From Sulfurovum sp. (GTDB lineage: Bacteria > Campylobacterota > Campylobacteria > Campylobacterales > Sulfurovaceae): a stretch of 59,406 bases of DNA. Positions within the stretch are counted from its first letter, which is position 1. Every line of letters starts with the position of its first letter. Made by a program: the position numbers and the translations under genes. Below, piece by piece: positions 1 to 6,676 of the stretch. The DNA lies in the NCBI GenBank assembly GCA_002733215.1, contig NVUY01000020.1, forward strand, positions 1 to 59,406, given 5' to 3'. The notes under the pieces are model-generated. The model made no database searches. It was not told where the DNA came from and worked only from the letters and a program-made list of their open reading frames with translations.

Positions 1-97
1 CCAAATGAAGCTTTTTATGGTTTAGAAATGTCAGCTTAAGGCAGAAATAGATATGATTTTTGAACTTAGAAATTGCACTTCAGATTTAAATTTTGGA
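1..97 (+). mobile_element. 3' end of an insertion sequence (left copy, truncated by window edge)
   Basis: Reading from base 1, an open frame runs 12 codons to TAA at 37-39 (ending PNEAFYGLEMSA). The phrase TPNEAFYG resembles the C-terminal tail of IS3/IS481-type DDE integrase-core transposases, where a TPxE motif follows the HQSLG region. About 58 bp of noncoding sequence follow, and identity with the other window end stops at base 97, the likely IS terminus. The same 97 bp recur inverted at 59309-59405. The IS family is a guess because only the tail is visible; that this is a repeated element end is much firmer. Confidence 0.55.
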
Positions 98-101
98 AAT
101 A

Positions 102-1781
102 TTAACCCTTGTCTAAGTGTTTCACAATATGATCAGCGACCCTGAAGGCATTGGCATAAATGGTCCAGGTATAGGCTACGGAGCCTCCTGTGGGCATAAA
201 GCTCGCATCTGCCACATAGAGGTTCTCGACATCATGGGAACGGCAGTATTTATTTAGAACTGAAGTTTCAGGGTCATTACCAAAACGACATCCTCCTGCG
301 ACAAGGTTTTGGGAGGGGGCAGAGGAAACCCCGCTGTAAATGTTCTTTGCACCCATCTCTTCAAGTATTTTTTCACATTTTTTTGCAATGTAGTTCCCCA
401 CTTTGACATCCTGAGGATGCCCCTCAACACGCAGTTTACCTACCGGCATATCATACTTGTCTTTATGTGTAGGATCCAAAGAGACAAAACAGTTATCGTT
501 GGGGAGCCAGTCATTGAAAATTTCAAAACGTATACTTTTCTGTTCAGTGAAGCGCTTGACAAGACGCTCTCCCAAAGCTTTACCCCAAACCATTGTGCTG
601 TCCTCATAGCCATTTTTACGTGCACGGGTGATGATATTTTGATGCTCAAACATAAACTCTACGGAACCGCCTTTAAATTTTCCGTCCCACCAGTGGTCTA
701 TGAAATACCAGTCCAGTACCGAACGGTTCACAAACAGTCCCGTGGTCATCAGATCTTCAAATTTGATATGCTTGAGGCTCTCTTTATGCAATTCTCCCTG
801 ACCGGAACCTCCTCCGGAGAAGAGCAGGTTTTTCCCAAGTTCCCCGCTGCTGTTTCCTAATCCCTTAGGATGATCTGCGTTGGCAGAATTGAGTAAAAGC
901 CTGGCACTTTCATGTGCCTGTGCCGCAACCACAAAGATCTTTCCCTTGATCTGCTTCTCTTTTCCCGTGATCGTGTCAACCACTACGGCATGATCTACTT
1001 CTTCTTTTGTCTTTGTATGTAAAGACTTGACATGAGTGTTACTCATCAGGGTAAGATTACCTGTAGCAAGTGCCGGCTTTAACAGTGCTTCTTTCGAAGA
1101 CCCCTTGGCTCCGGAACTGCAACCGTAAGATCCGCAAAGGTTCGAGTAGTAACAGGCATCACGTCCCGGTTTGTCTTTGGAGAGTACGGCTCTTGGTGTG
1201 ACAAGGGGCCTAATGTCAAGTGCCCTGCAACTCTTGTCAAGCAGTTTTACCACTGCATTCTCTCTGGTGGGAGGCTGAGTGAAATTTGCTGTGCTGCGAT
1301 AGGGTTCAAAAGGATGTTTTTCATAATGCCCGGAAATGCCCACTAACTCTTCTGCCAAGGCATAATAAGGTTCCATGTCAGCATAAGAGATAGGCCAGTC
1401 CACCACATTGGCACCCTTGATCTCCCCATACTTGCTTTTAAGCCTGAAATCATCAGGATGCAAACGGTGCAGCATACCCGACATAAAATTAGATGACCCC
1501 CCTACGATATTGCCATTCCAGAAACTCCAGCCTGACTCATAGGTGGGGGTCGCTACCCATTCACCCTCCACTTTCTCTTCTATGGTATGATATTCATCCC
1601 AAAGATCAGGGGTCACCAGATCTCTGCGGCAATATGCCAATTCATCTTTGGAAAACTCCTTGCGTGTAATGAGCCGTCCTTTTTCCAGGACTGCAACCTT
1701 ATAGCCTGCTTTACATAACGTATAGGCTACCGCCCCGCCGCTTGCTCCTGAGCCGATGATGACTACATCATAAATATTCAT
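102..1781 (-). CDS. GMC-family flavoprotein dehydrogenase (gluconate 2-dehydrogenase-like large subunit)
   Basis: A 559-residue FAD enzyme. The N-terminus has the dinucleotide-binding fold (VVIIGSGASGGAVA, about residues 7-20). The C-terminal substrate/FAD domain carries GGCRFGNDPETSVLN and, near the end, ADASFMPTGG followed by a long helix, as in the GMC group that includes gluconate and sorbitol dehydrogenases. These oxidise polyol or sugar-acid hydroxyls and pass electrons to a cytochrome c subunit. The start codon overlaps the stop of the upstream small-subunit gene by 4 bp (ATGA), so the two are co-translated. No cytochrome c gene is adjacent, so the electron acceptor is unknown, and the substrate cannot be told from sequence. 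Confidence 0.85.
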   Translation of the reverse strand: MNIYDVVIIGSGASGGAVAYTLCKAGYKVAVLEKGRLITRKEFSKDELAYCRRDLVTPDLWDEYHTIEEKVEGEWVATPTYESGWSFWNGNIVGGSSNFMSGMLHRLHPDDFRLKSKYGEIKGANVVDWPISYADMEPYYALAEELVGISGHYEKHPFEPYRSTANFTQPPTRENAVVKLLDKSCRALDIRPLVTPRAVLSKDKPGRDACYYSNLCGSYGCSSGAKGSSKEALLKPALATGNLTLMSNTHVKSLHTKTKEEVDHAVVVDTITGKEKQIKGKIFVVAAQAHESARLLLNSANADHPKGLGNSSGELGKNLLFSGGGSGQGELHKESLKHIKFEDLMTTGLFVNRSVLDWYFIDHWWDGKFKGGSVEFMFEHQNIITRARKNGYEDSTMVWGKALGERLVKRFTEQKSIRFEIFNDWLPNDNCFVSLDPTHKDKYDMPVGKLRVEGHPQDVKVGNYIAKKCEKILEEMGAKNIYSGVSSAPSQNLVAGGCRFGNDPETSVLNKYCRSHDVENLYVADASFMPTGGSVAYTWTIYANAFRVADHIVKHLDKG

Positions 1782-2299
1782 AATTCTATATACCTTGTTT
1801 TAGGTCTCGGAAAACCACCATAGGCATTCAATGCTTTCCATCCTGCTTCTTTCACATTTGAACCATATATGGGGTCGCAAAAGAGTCCTTCCATCGTGAG
1901 GGTCATAATACGGGACAGCCAATTACTTCCATAATTTGTCTCTTCATAGGCACGTAAAGCTTTTTCTTTCTCAGAAGAGGAGAGTGAAACAAATCGTCCT
2001 TGTGTTCTTTTATCAAGCTTTATCCTTTTCTCAAGTTCTCGAGCCCCTTCTATCACGAAGGCACGTATATCTCTATCATAACTTTTATGGGCAACAGTTT
2101 CAAACAGAAACTCTGTCACCCGCATGAACCTGGCAGAAGGTATTTGACTTCCCTCCGGGAACAGGTGTTCCTGTACTGCAGCAATAGTAGGTTCTACAGG
2201 CTTAAAAGCGCTTTCAAATGTACTTACCTCTTTAGCCTCTATATAAGAAGAGAGTCCGATCAGGGAACCCAATACAAGAAATTGTCTACGTTTGATCAT
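1778..2299 (-). CDS. Gluconate 2-dehydrogenase subunit 3 family protein
   Basis: 173 residues. The start MIKRRQFLVLGSLIGLSS has a twin-arginine-like RRQF followed by a hydrophobic stretch, typical of the small subunit that carries the flavoprotein partner to the periplasm. The body contains the family's pattern: an early LFP motif, a central helix region, and a late FCDPIYG...GWKALNAYGGFP segment. It probably binds and exports the GMC subunit encoded immediately downstream with a 4-bp overlap. A GGTATG-type ribosome site precedes the ATG. A strong palindrome (2381-2417) lies about 80 bp upstream in the leader or promoter. Confidence 0.8.
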   Translation of the reverse strand: MIKRRQFLVLGSLIGLSSYIEAKEVSTFESAFKPVEPTIAAVQEHLFPEGSQIPSARFMRVTEFLFETVAHKSYDRDIRAFVIEGARELEKRIKLDKRTQGRFVSLSSSEKEKALRAYEETNYGSNWLSRIMTLTMEGLFCDPIYGSNVKEAGWKALNAYGGFPRPKTRYIEL

Positions 2300-2380
2300 G
2301 GGGATACATACCTTTCTTTAACTGATTATTGATAGTATCATAGTCTCTCTTTGTGTACTGTAAGTGCAGTGAAAAAAGAG

Positions 2381-2417
2381 AGCATCCTCTGAATATCCTA
2401 GATATTCAGAGGATGCT
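2381..2417 (-). promoter_or_regulatory. Perfect 17-bp inverted repeat with U-tract on the minus strand: leader terminator/attenuator or operator
   Basis: Arms 2381-2397 and 2401-2417 pair perfectly around a 3-base loop. On the minus strand the hairpin is followed by CTCTTTTTTCAC, the form of a Rho-independent terminator. It lies between divergent genes (2299 minus, 2488 plus), so on the minus strand it sits in the 5' leader of the GMC operon rather than after a gene. The first half of the arm (AGCATCCT) recurs at 2439-2446. It may be an attenuator, a large operator, or a terminator insulating the pair. Confidence 0.6.
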
Positions 2418-2448
2418 ATACTACACAACTGTTACACAAGCATCCTAT

Positions 2449-2454
2449 TATACT
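2449..2454 (+). promoter_or_regulatory. Probable -10 element for the Cys-rich lipoprotein gene
   Basis: TATACT within CTATTATACTTACC, 34 bp upstream of the start at 2488. There is no convincing -35 box, which is normal for sigma-70 promoters in this phylum. Confidence 0.4.
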
Positions 2455-2487
2455 TACCTCTGTCAAAACAAATATTAGGAGATGAAA

Positions 2488-2673
2488 ATGAAAAAGTTAA
2501 TTTTTAGTGCATTGTTGGGTTTAGCGATGGTTGCGTTTACAGGCTGTACCTCAGGTAATGATGCGGAGACAGAAGCCAAGTGTTCAGCAAGTTCCAAATG
2601 TGATGGAGCCAAGAAATGTGATGCAAGTAAAACTGCAAAAAAATGTGATTCCAGTGGCAAATGTGGTAAATAA
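2488..2673 (+). CDS. Small Cys/Lys-rich putative lipoprotein
   Basis: About 61 residues. A second ATG (2482) lies immediately after AGGAG; the ATG at 2488 has the correct 6-base spacing and is preferred. A signal peptide ends in a lipobox (AFTGC), giving a lipidated Cys near residue 20. The mature part holds five more Cys, almost all in KC pairs spaced 6, 6, 9 and 6 residues apart and separated by Ser/Ala/Asp/Lys. This composition, and the similar peptide at 3420, suggest metal (copper-like) binding or a bufferin-type precursor. No catalytic domain is visible. Function is inferred from composition and neighbours only. Confidence 0.7.
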   Translation: MKKLIFSALLGLAMVAFTGCTSGNDAETEAKCSASSKCDGAKKCDASKTAKKCDSSGKCGK

Positions 2674-2966
2674 TACTGCGTTTCTCCCCCTCTTCATAGA
2701 AAAATCTTATCCTATAGTAGAAACTTCTTCTATCTATGGGATGTATTTATATTCTACTCTTCACTCACAGCTATTTTAAAATACCTACAAAGAACCACGC
2801 TTAAACAACCTACTCGGGCTTGCAGAGTTTGCACGCAAGGCAAATATCAAGACAAGCGCCGCGCTAAAAAGATATTCTTATTTTCCCAATACACACACAG
2901 TACACATATTTCATACTATACTTGCAGAGTGACAACAACGATATATAGTAAATGAAAGGAGTTAGC
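2674..2966. other. Intergenic region upstream of doxX-like gene
   Basis: No convincing gene. A possible -10 (TATACT, 2917-2922) lies 45 bp before the preferred DoxX start. CTTGCAGAG occurs twice (about 2819 and 2921). No clear terminator follows the small lipoprotein gene, so readthrough is possible. Confidence 0.35.
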
Positions 2967-3404
2967 ATGCTAAAAACAATATACCCTATCACAAAAAACA
3001 TACTCAGCCACGGTCAAAGCGTTTCTTTATTGCTCGCTAGACTTGCTGTTGCCTATGGGTTTTATGAGCCGGCCATGACAAAGTGGTCAGACATCAGCAA
3101 TGTTGCCCAATGGTTTGCTTCGATGGGTATCCCATTTCCTACACTTAATGCATATATGGTAGCAAGTACAGAGATCTTGGGTGTAGTCCTTTTAACATTA
3201 GGTCTCTTTACAAGACTTATTTCCATTCCTCTCATCATCATTATGATCGTTGCGATCACCACTGTGCATTTAGGCAATGGTTTTTCTGCTGGGAACAATG
3301 GTTTTGAAATTCCCCTTTACTATATGTTGTTTTTAGCCATCTTTGCTTCCATGGGAGCCGGAAAACTCAGTTTGGATCACCTTCTCTTTGGTGACGAACA
3401 ATAA
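2967..3404 (+). CDS. DoxX family membrane protein
   Basis: About 145 residues from the ATG at 2967, chosen because AAAGGAG lies 5 bases before it; an in-frame ATG at 2952 lies upstream of that ribosome site. Four hydrophobic segments, an early LLARLAVAYGFYEPAMTKW segment and the FPTLNAYMVASTEILGVVLLTLG stretch are typical of DoxX/DoxD-like quinone-linked membrane proteins. In bufferin operons DoxX commonly accompanies Cys-rich precursors, and here it sits between two such peptides. Only 15 bp separate it from the next gene, so the two form an operon. Confidence 0.85.
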   Translation: MLKTIYPITKNILSHGQSVSLLLARLAVAYGFYEPAMTKWSDISNVAQWFASMGIPFPTLNAYMVASTEILGVVLLTLGLFTRLISIPLIIIMIVAITTVHLGNGFSAGNNGFEIPLYYMLFLAIFASMGAGKLSLDHLLFGDEQ

Positions 3405-3419
3405 CATAAAGGATCAAAA

Positions 3420-3665
3420 ATGAAAAAATTACTTGTATTACTAAGCGCATTGGCACTCACATTTACACTGGCGACAGCAGAGGGTAAATGTGGTGAAGGA
3501 AAATGTGGAGACAGTAAAAAGACTGAAAAAAAATGTGACAGCGGAAAGTCTGACAGTAGCAAAAAATCAACTAAATGTAACGGTGATAAAAAAATGGAAA
3601 AATGTAATGCAGGTAAATGTGGCGGTGATAAAAAAGCAGCTCCAAAAACAAAAAAATGTGGATAA
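3420..3665 (+). CDS. Exported Cys-rich bufferin-like peptide
   Basis: 81 residues with an N-terminal signal peptide (about 1-20, cleavage after ATA). The mature chain begins EGKCGEGKCG and has seven Cys (about 24, 29, 39, 53, 62, 67, 80), mostly as KC(G/N/D) in a Lys/Ser/Asp background. EGKCG repeats after a signal peptide are the hallmark of BufA2-type bufferin precursors, whose Cys are modified by MNIO (DUF692) enzymes and which sequester copper. That family assignment is inference: the window holds no DUF692 enzyme or its partner protein. Translation is probably coupled to DoxX, with AAAGGATC before the ATG, and a GC-rich terminator follows. Confidence 0.75.
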   Translation: MKKLLVLLSALALTFTLATAEGKCGEGKCGDSKKTEKKCDSGKSDSSKKSTKCNGDKKMEKCNAGKCGGDKKAAPKTKKCG

Positions 3666-3694
3666 TCTACCCATAACTTCTCTTCTTTAACCAC

Positions 3695-3713
3695 CCCACC
3701 TTTCGCGGGTGGG
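3695..3713 (+). terminator. Probable Rho-independent terminator after the DoxX/Cys-peptide operon
   Basis: CCCACC (3695-3700) pairs with GGTGGG (3708-3713) around TTTCGCG, followed by a T-rich stretch (TCTTTCACCTTTCTTTT). Confidence 0.65.
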
Positions 3714-3774
3714 TCTTTCACCTTTCTTTTATAAATCATTGTATAATGTAGCTACCAATCATCAAAGGATACCT

Positions 3775-4335
3775 ATGCGATACATACTTATTTCACTTGT
3801 TTTATTACTCTTTTTTGCAGGATGTCAGGAAAAAGAACAACAAAGTTCAGAAGTACAGGTGAAGCATGATGCCAAGATAGCACAACAGGCAAGAGCAGAA
3901 GCCCTTGCAGAATATGAAGCAGAAAAAAAGTCTCAGCTGGCACAAGTCCAGGCAACAGAGGCTAAGATCAAAGCTTTAAAAGTCCCCCCGACTGTACAGA
4001 CTCAAACAGAGAAGGAAAAAGACAAGCTTTCCGAAATGGGTGTCAAAATGGATAATGATGTCATTACTATAGATACAAACAAAACAAAAGATTTTCTTAA
4101 AAACCTGAGTAAGAAAATGGAAGTGCAGATGAAAAAAATAAGTCATGACCTGGACAAGGGGATCATCAAGTCAAAAGAAGCCGGTATTGATATCGATAAC
4201 GGACAGATCAACATCGACCTCAACAAAACACAGGACTTCTTTGAAAGTTGGAGTAAAAAAATACAGATCTTTGCAAATGAATTTGATGATGTAGCAAAAA
4301 ATTTAGACGATAATAATACAAATAAAGGAAAATAA
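3775..4335 (+). CDS. Putative lipoprotein with internal duplication
   Basis: 186 residues from the ATG at 3775, preceded by AAAGGA; a longer frame from 3709 begins inside the terminator and is rejected. Signal peptide with lipobox LFFAGC, then a charged, helical, coiled-coil-like chain. Two copies of a motif of the form (I/V)xIDxNKTxDF(L/F)xxxSKK occur about 55 residues apart, so the C-terminal half is an internal duplication. No known family recognised. The stop overlaps the next start (TAATG), so it is co-translated with the FTR-rhodanese gene and probably belongs to the same envelope or redox function. Confidence 0.7.
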   Translation: MRYILISLVLLLFFAGCQEKEQQSSEVQVKHDAKIAQQARAEALAEYEAEKKSQLAQVQATEAKIKALKVPPTVQTQTEKEKDKLSEMGVKMDNDVITIDTNKTKDFLKNLSKKMEVQMKKISHDLDKGIIKSKEAGIDIDNGQINIDLNKTQDFFESWSKKIQIFANEFDDVAKNLDDNNTNKGK

Positions 4336-5075
4336 TGCAACAAATCGATATGAACTCAGATGAGTTCCAGGCACAATTAGAAAAGACATGGTCTTTTGTA
4401 GAAAAAGTGAATAAGCAATTTGAATGGGTACAAAATCCAAATGACGAAGTAAACGAAGGTGTAGCCATGGGGCTTGCACGAAACAAGCTCATCTACGGAA
4501 AACAGTTTTGTCCATGCTTCATGGTTATTGGTGAAACAAAAGAGGAACAAAAAGCAGCAGATAACCGTATCTGTCCTTGTAAACCTGCAATAGAAAAAGA
4601 GATCCCTGAAGATGGTACCTGTCACTGTGGTATCTTCTGTACAGCAGAATATGCAGCAGCACAGGCACAACATAATGCCATAGAAGAGGCAGTGCATGAA
4701 CATTCAAGAGGGCTGACAAAAGAAGAAGCACAAACCCTTCTTAAGGAAGAACAACTGGACGGGGATGAGCTTGAAGCACTTATAGAAGCAAAAACCCTGG
4801 GTATGGTACACTTTACACTTGTAGATACAAGAGAGTTCATGGAGTTCCAAATGGGTCACATCGTAGGTACTGATACCCTTATTCCAACTTCACAGTTCTA
4901 CGCGAAAGTAGAAGACGAACTTGGAGGTAAAAAATCTGAACCTATCATACTCTACTGTCACTCAGGAAGCAGAAGCTATCAGGTACAACACGCGATGAAA
5001 GGTCTGGGATTTGAGCATGTTTGCAACCTGCGTCCAGGCATCATTGGTTTTTCCGGAGAAACGCAGCGAGGATAA
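4335..5075 (+). CDS. Ferredoxin-thioredoxin reductase catalytic-type domain fused to rhodanese
   Basis: 246 residues. The first ~110 carry the FTR beta-chain signature CPC-CPC-CHC: Cys59/61, Cys80/82 and Cys96/98, the set that holds a [4Fe-4S] cluster next to a redox-active disulfide. Residues ~135-246 form a rhodanese domain with the active loop CHSGSRS (Cys about 208). FTR normally takes electrons from ferredoxin to reduce thioredoxins; joining it to a sulfurtransferase suggests reduction of persulfide or thiosulfate-type sulfur, which fits a sulfur-oxidising host. No FTR variable subunit is nearby. Domain calls are secure; the combined role is inference. Confidence 0.85.
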   Translation: MQQIDMNSDEFQAQLEKTWSFVEKVNKQFEWVQNPNDEVNEGVAMGLARNKLIYGKQFCPCFMVIGETKEEQKAADNRICPCKPAIEKEIPEDGTCHCGIFCTAEYAAAQAQHNAIEEAVHEHSRGLTKEEAQTLLKEEQLDGDELEALIEAKTLGMVHFTLVDTREFMEFQMGHIVGTDTLIPTSQFYAKVEDELGGKKSEPIILYCHSGSRSYQVQHAMKGLGFEHVCNLRPGIIGFSGETQRG

Positions 5076-5092
5076 ACATTCTTCAATATCAT

Positions 5093-5119
5093 TGTCGGGG
5101 AGAGGACACCCCGACCTAC
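5093..5119. repeat. REP-like hairpin, GTAGGTCGGGG family (single arm)
   Basis: GTCGGGG and CCCCGAC pair around AGAGGACA, with CCTAC following. The same 27 bases occur at 46570-46596, a related palindrome is at 9649-9682 and an inverted partner at 46463-46490. Here it lies 18 bp after the FTR-rhodanese stop and may act as its terminator or RNA 3' stabiliser. The rest of the 5076-5386 gap holds an imperfect hairpin (about 5248-5280) and the rplT terminator. Confidence 0.7.
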
Positions 5120-5330
5120 AAAATCACCTATATACTTCTTTCCTGCCTTTAATCTATAAGGCAATATTTACCGCCCAGACAAATCCAAACTACTATCATA
5201 TCTATTAGCCCACGACAGTACTTCACACTTTTTTCTTTTGGGTTCGTTTTCTCTTTTGTTGTGAAACAAAAAAGAAAAGGAATGAAGAAGCTCAAACCAA
5301 ATTCAAACAATAATAAAATTTAATGGGGAA

Positions 5331-5363
5331 AAATAAAAAGGGATGAGGAGCCGAAACTCCTCA
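5331..5363 (-). terminator. Rho-independent terminator of rpmI-rplT
   Basis: On the minus strand TGAGGAG / CTCCTCA (5344-5350 and 5357-5363) form a hairpin with a six-base loop, followed by CCCTTTTTATTTTT. It lies 24 bp after the rplT stop. Confidence 0.75.
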
Positions 5364-5386
5364 AGAGATAATCAACTAAAAGTTAA

Positions 5387-5743
5387 TTATTTAGCAATTG
5401 CTGCTTTAGAAGCATCAGCTACTTTTGTAAACGATTCAGGAGCATTCATCGCCATATCAGCAAGAATTTTTCTGTCAAGTTCGATATTTGCAAGTTTAAG
5501 ACCATGCATAAATGTTGAATACTTCAATCCATTCAATCTAGCCGCCGCATTGATACGAACGATCCAAAGTCTTCTGAAATCTCTTTTCTTTTGTCTTCTA
5601 TCTCTGTAAGCATATACTAATGAACGCTCGAGTTGTTCTTTCGCTTTTCTGAAGTGTTTTCTTCTACCGCTGTAGAACCCTCTGGCTTGTTTTAATAGTT
5701 TTCTGTGTCTTCTGGCTCTTACGACACCTGTTTTTACTCTCAT
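5387..5743 (-). CDS. rplT: 50S ribosomal protein L20
   Basis: 118 residues, the usual L20 length. The strongly basic N-terminus ([19 protein letters not shown]) and the [16 protein letters not shown] core are diagnostic. It binds 23S rRNA domain I during early 50S assembly and in many bacteria represses its own operon. An AAAGGA site precedes the ATG. The 129-bp gap to rpmI holds a hairpin (CCCC/GGGG, about 5827-5840) that could serve such control. Transcribed with rpmI. Confidence 0.97.
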   Translation of the reverse strand: MRVKTGVVRARRHRKLLKQARGFYSGRRKHFRKAKEQLERSLVYAYRDRRQKKRDFRRLWIVRINAAARLNGLKYSTFMHGLKLANIELDRKILADMAMNAPESFTKVADASKAAIAK

Positions 5744-5872
5744 GGTTATCCTTTACCTTATACTTGTACTGCAACTTTTAAAAAGCCAGTTATAGTAGGT
5801 GTCAAACATTTTCTCTGTTTGAACTTGCCCCTAATCGGGGGATTATTGCTATTCAAAATGTAACTAAATGAA

Positions 5873-6064
5873 TTAGTTAATCATCTCTTTAATGTTTTTA
5901 GCATCAGCTTTATCAACATATTTAGGACTTTTCATCTTTCTATGGTGACCACCGTCAACCTTAGTAAGAATGTGGCTTCTGTACGCCGTTCCTCTTTTGA
6001 TCTTGCCGCTTTTTTTAACTTTAAAACGCTTAACAGCGCCTTTTACACTTTTCATTTTTGGCAT
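5873..6064 (-). CDS. rpmI: 50S ribosomal protein L35
   Basis: 63 residues: [21 protein letters not shown], then AYRSHILTK, the family pattern. A GGGAG ribosome site precedes the ATG. It has its own promoter (-10 at 6133-6138), consistent with separation from thrS-infC, with which rpmI-rplT form one operon in many bacteria. Confidence 0.96.
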   Translation of the reverse strand: MPKMKSVKGAVKRFKVKKSGKIKRGTAYRSHILTKVDGGHHRKMKSPKYVDKADAKNIKEMIN

Positions 6065-6132
6065 ATGCTTACTCCCTTGATAGAATTTTTTAAATCTATC
6101 TCATAATTGAGATTGAGATAAAATGGGACGGT

Positions 6133-6138
6133 ATTATA
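6133..6138 (-). promoter_or_regulatory. -10 element of the rpmI-rplT promoter
   Basis: On the minus strand TATAAT lies in GGGTATAATACC, about 70 bp before the rpmI start, with GTTAAA 17 bases upstream as a weak -35. Confidence 0.6.
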
Positions 6139-6167
6139 CCCAAATCATCTAAAACTTTAACTAGAAA

Positions 6168-6575
6168 TTATTGTTTGTTTCGTACACAGCGAATATGGCG
6201 CTCATAGGTCTTATAATTGTTGTACTCATAGCCACGTTTAAAGTTCATGATCCACGCGAAACCTTCATTAGACTGATGTGAAGATGAAGACCAATAGTAA
6301 CCCGATGCACCAACATTTTTAAACCCTTTCTTCATATCCATATTACGAGGACTTGCACCAAGAACAGTTTCCAGCTCTTTAATACTGGGAAGTCGCCAGT
6401 CAGCATACCCCGCTAAACGCAATTGACTACAAAAAGCCAATGCCCCTTTCCAATCTTTTTTTGTATATTTAGCGGCACTGTTATCCTGCCACATTAATCC
6501 TGTTTTGCTGTCAGTTAACACATCAGATGCGAAGGACAGATTCACACTTATGATAATCAAAAGGATTACTCTCAT
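6168..6575 (-). CDS. DUF1566 / Lcl-domain exported protein
   Basis: 135 residues with a signal peptide (ends about SFAS). The body is a single Lcl C-terminal (DUF1566) domain: [25 protein letters not shown] and a final HIRCVRN, with two Cys that could form a disulfide. Domains of this kind are found in adhesin or collagen-binding-like surface proteins, but the role of a lone copy is unknown. It lies between rpmI and mutS and is divergent from mutS, with the mutS promoter in the shared gap. Confidence 0.8.
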   Translation of the reverse strand: MRVILLIIISVNLSFASDVLTDSKTGLMWQDNSAAKYTKKDWKGALAFCSQLRLAGYADWRLPSIKELETVLGASPRNMDMKKGFKNVGASGYYWSSSSHQSNEGFAWIMNFKRGYEYNNYKTYERHIRCVRNKQ

Positions 6576-6676
6576 GTATTGCTCCTACTTTTTTGTATTA
6601 TTACCGCACTTCTCTTCACAACTCCTTTAATCCGAATTATGCTAAAATCATCAACAATAAAACACGAGGCACTTTA

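Noticed and set aside
309..860. 183-residue plus-strand frame
   Set aside because: It lies wholly inside the GMC dehydrogenase gene on the other strand, and has no ribosome site or recognisable protein pattern.
2952..2966. Earlier ATG for the DoxX gene
   Set aside because: The AAAGGAG ribosome site lies after it and is correctly spaced for the ATG at 2967.
6593..6676. Upstream ATG extension of mutS7 (28 extra residues)
   Set aside because: It lies before the likely -10 and only 17 bp from the divergent gene; the GTG at 6677 has a proper ribosome site and gives the normal N-terminus.
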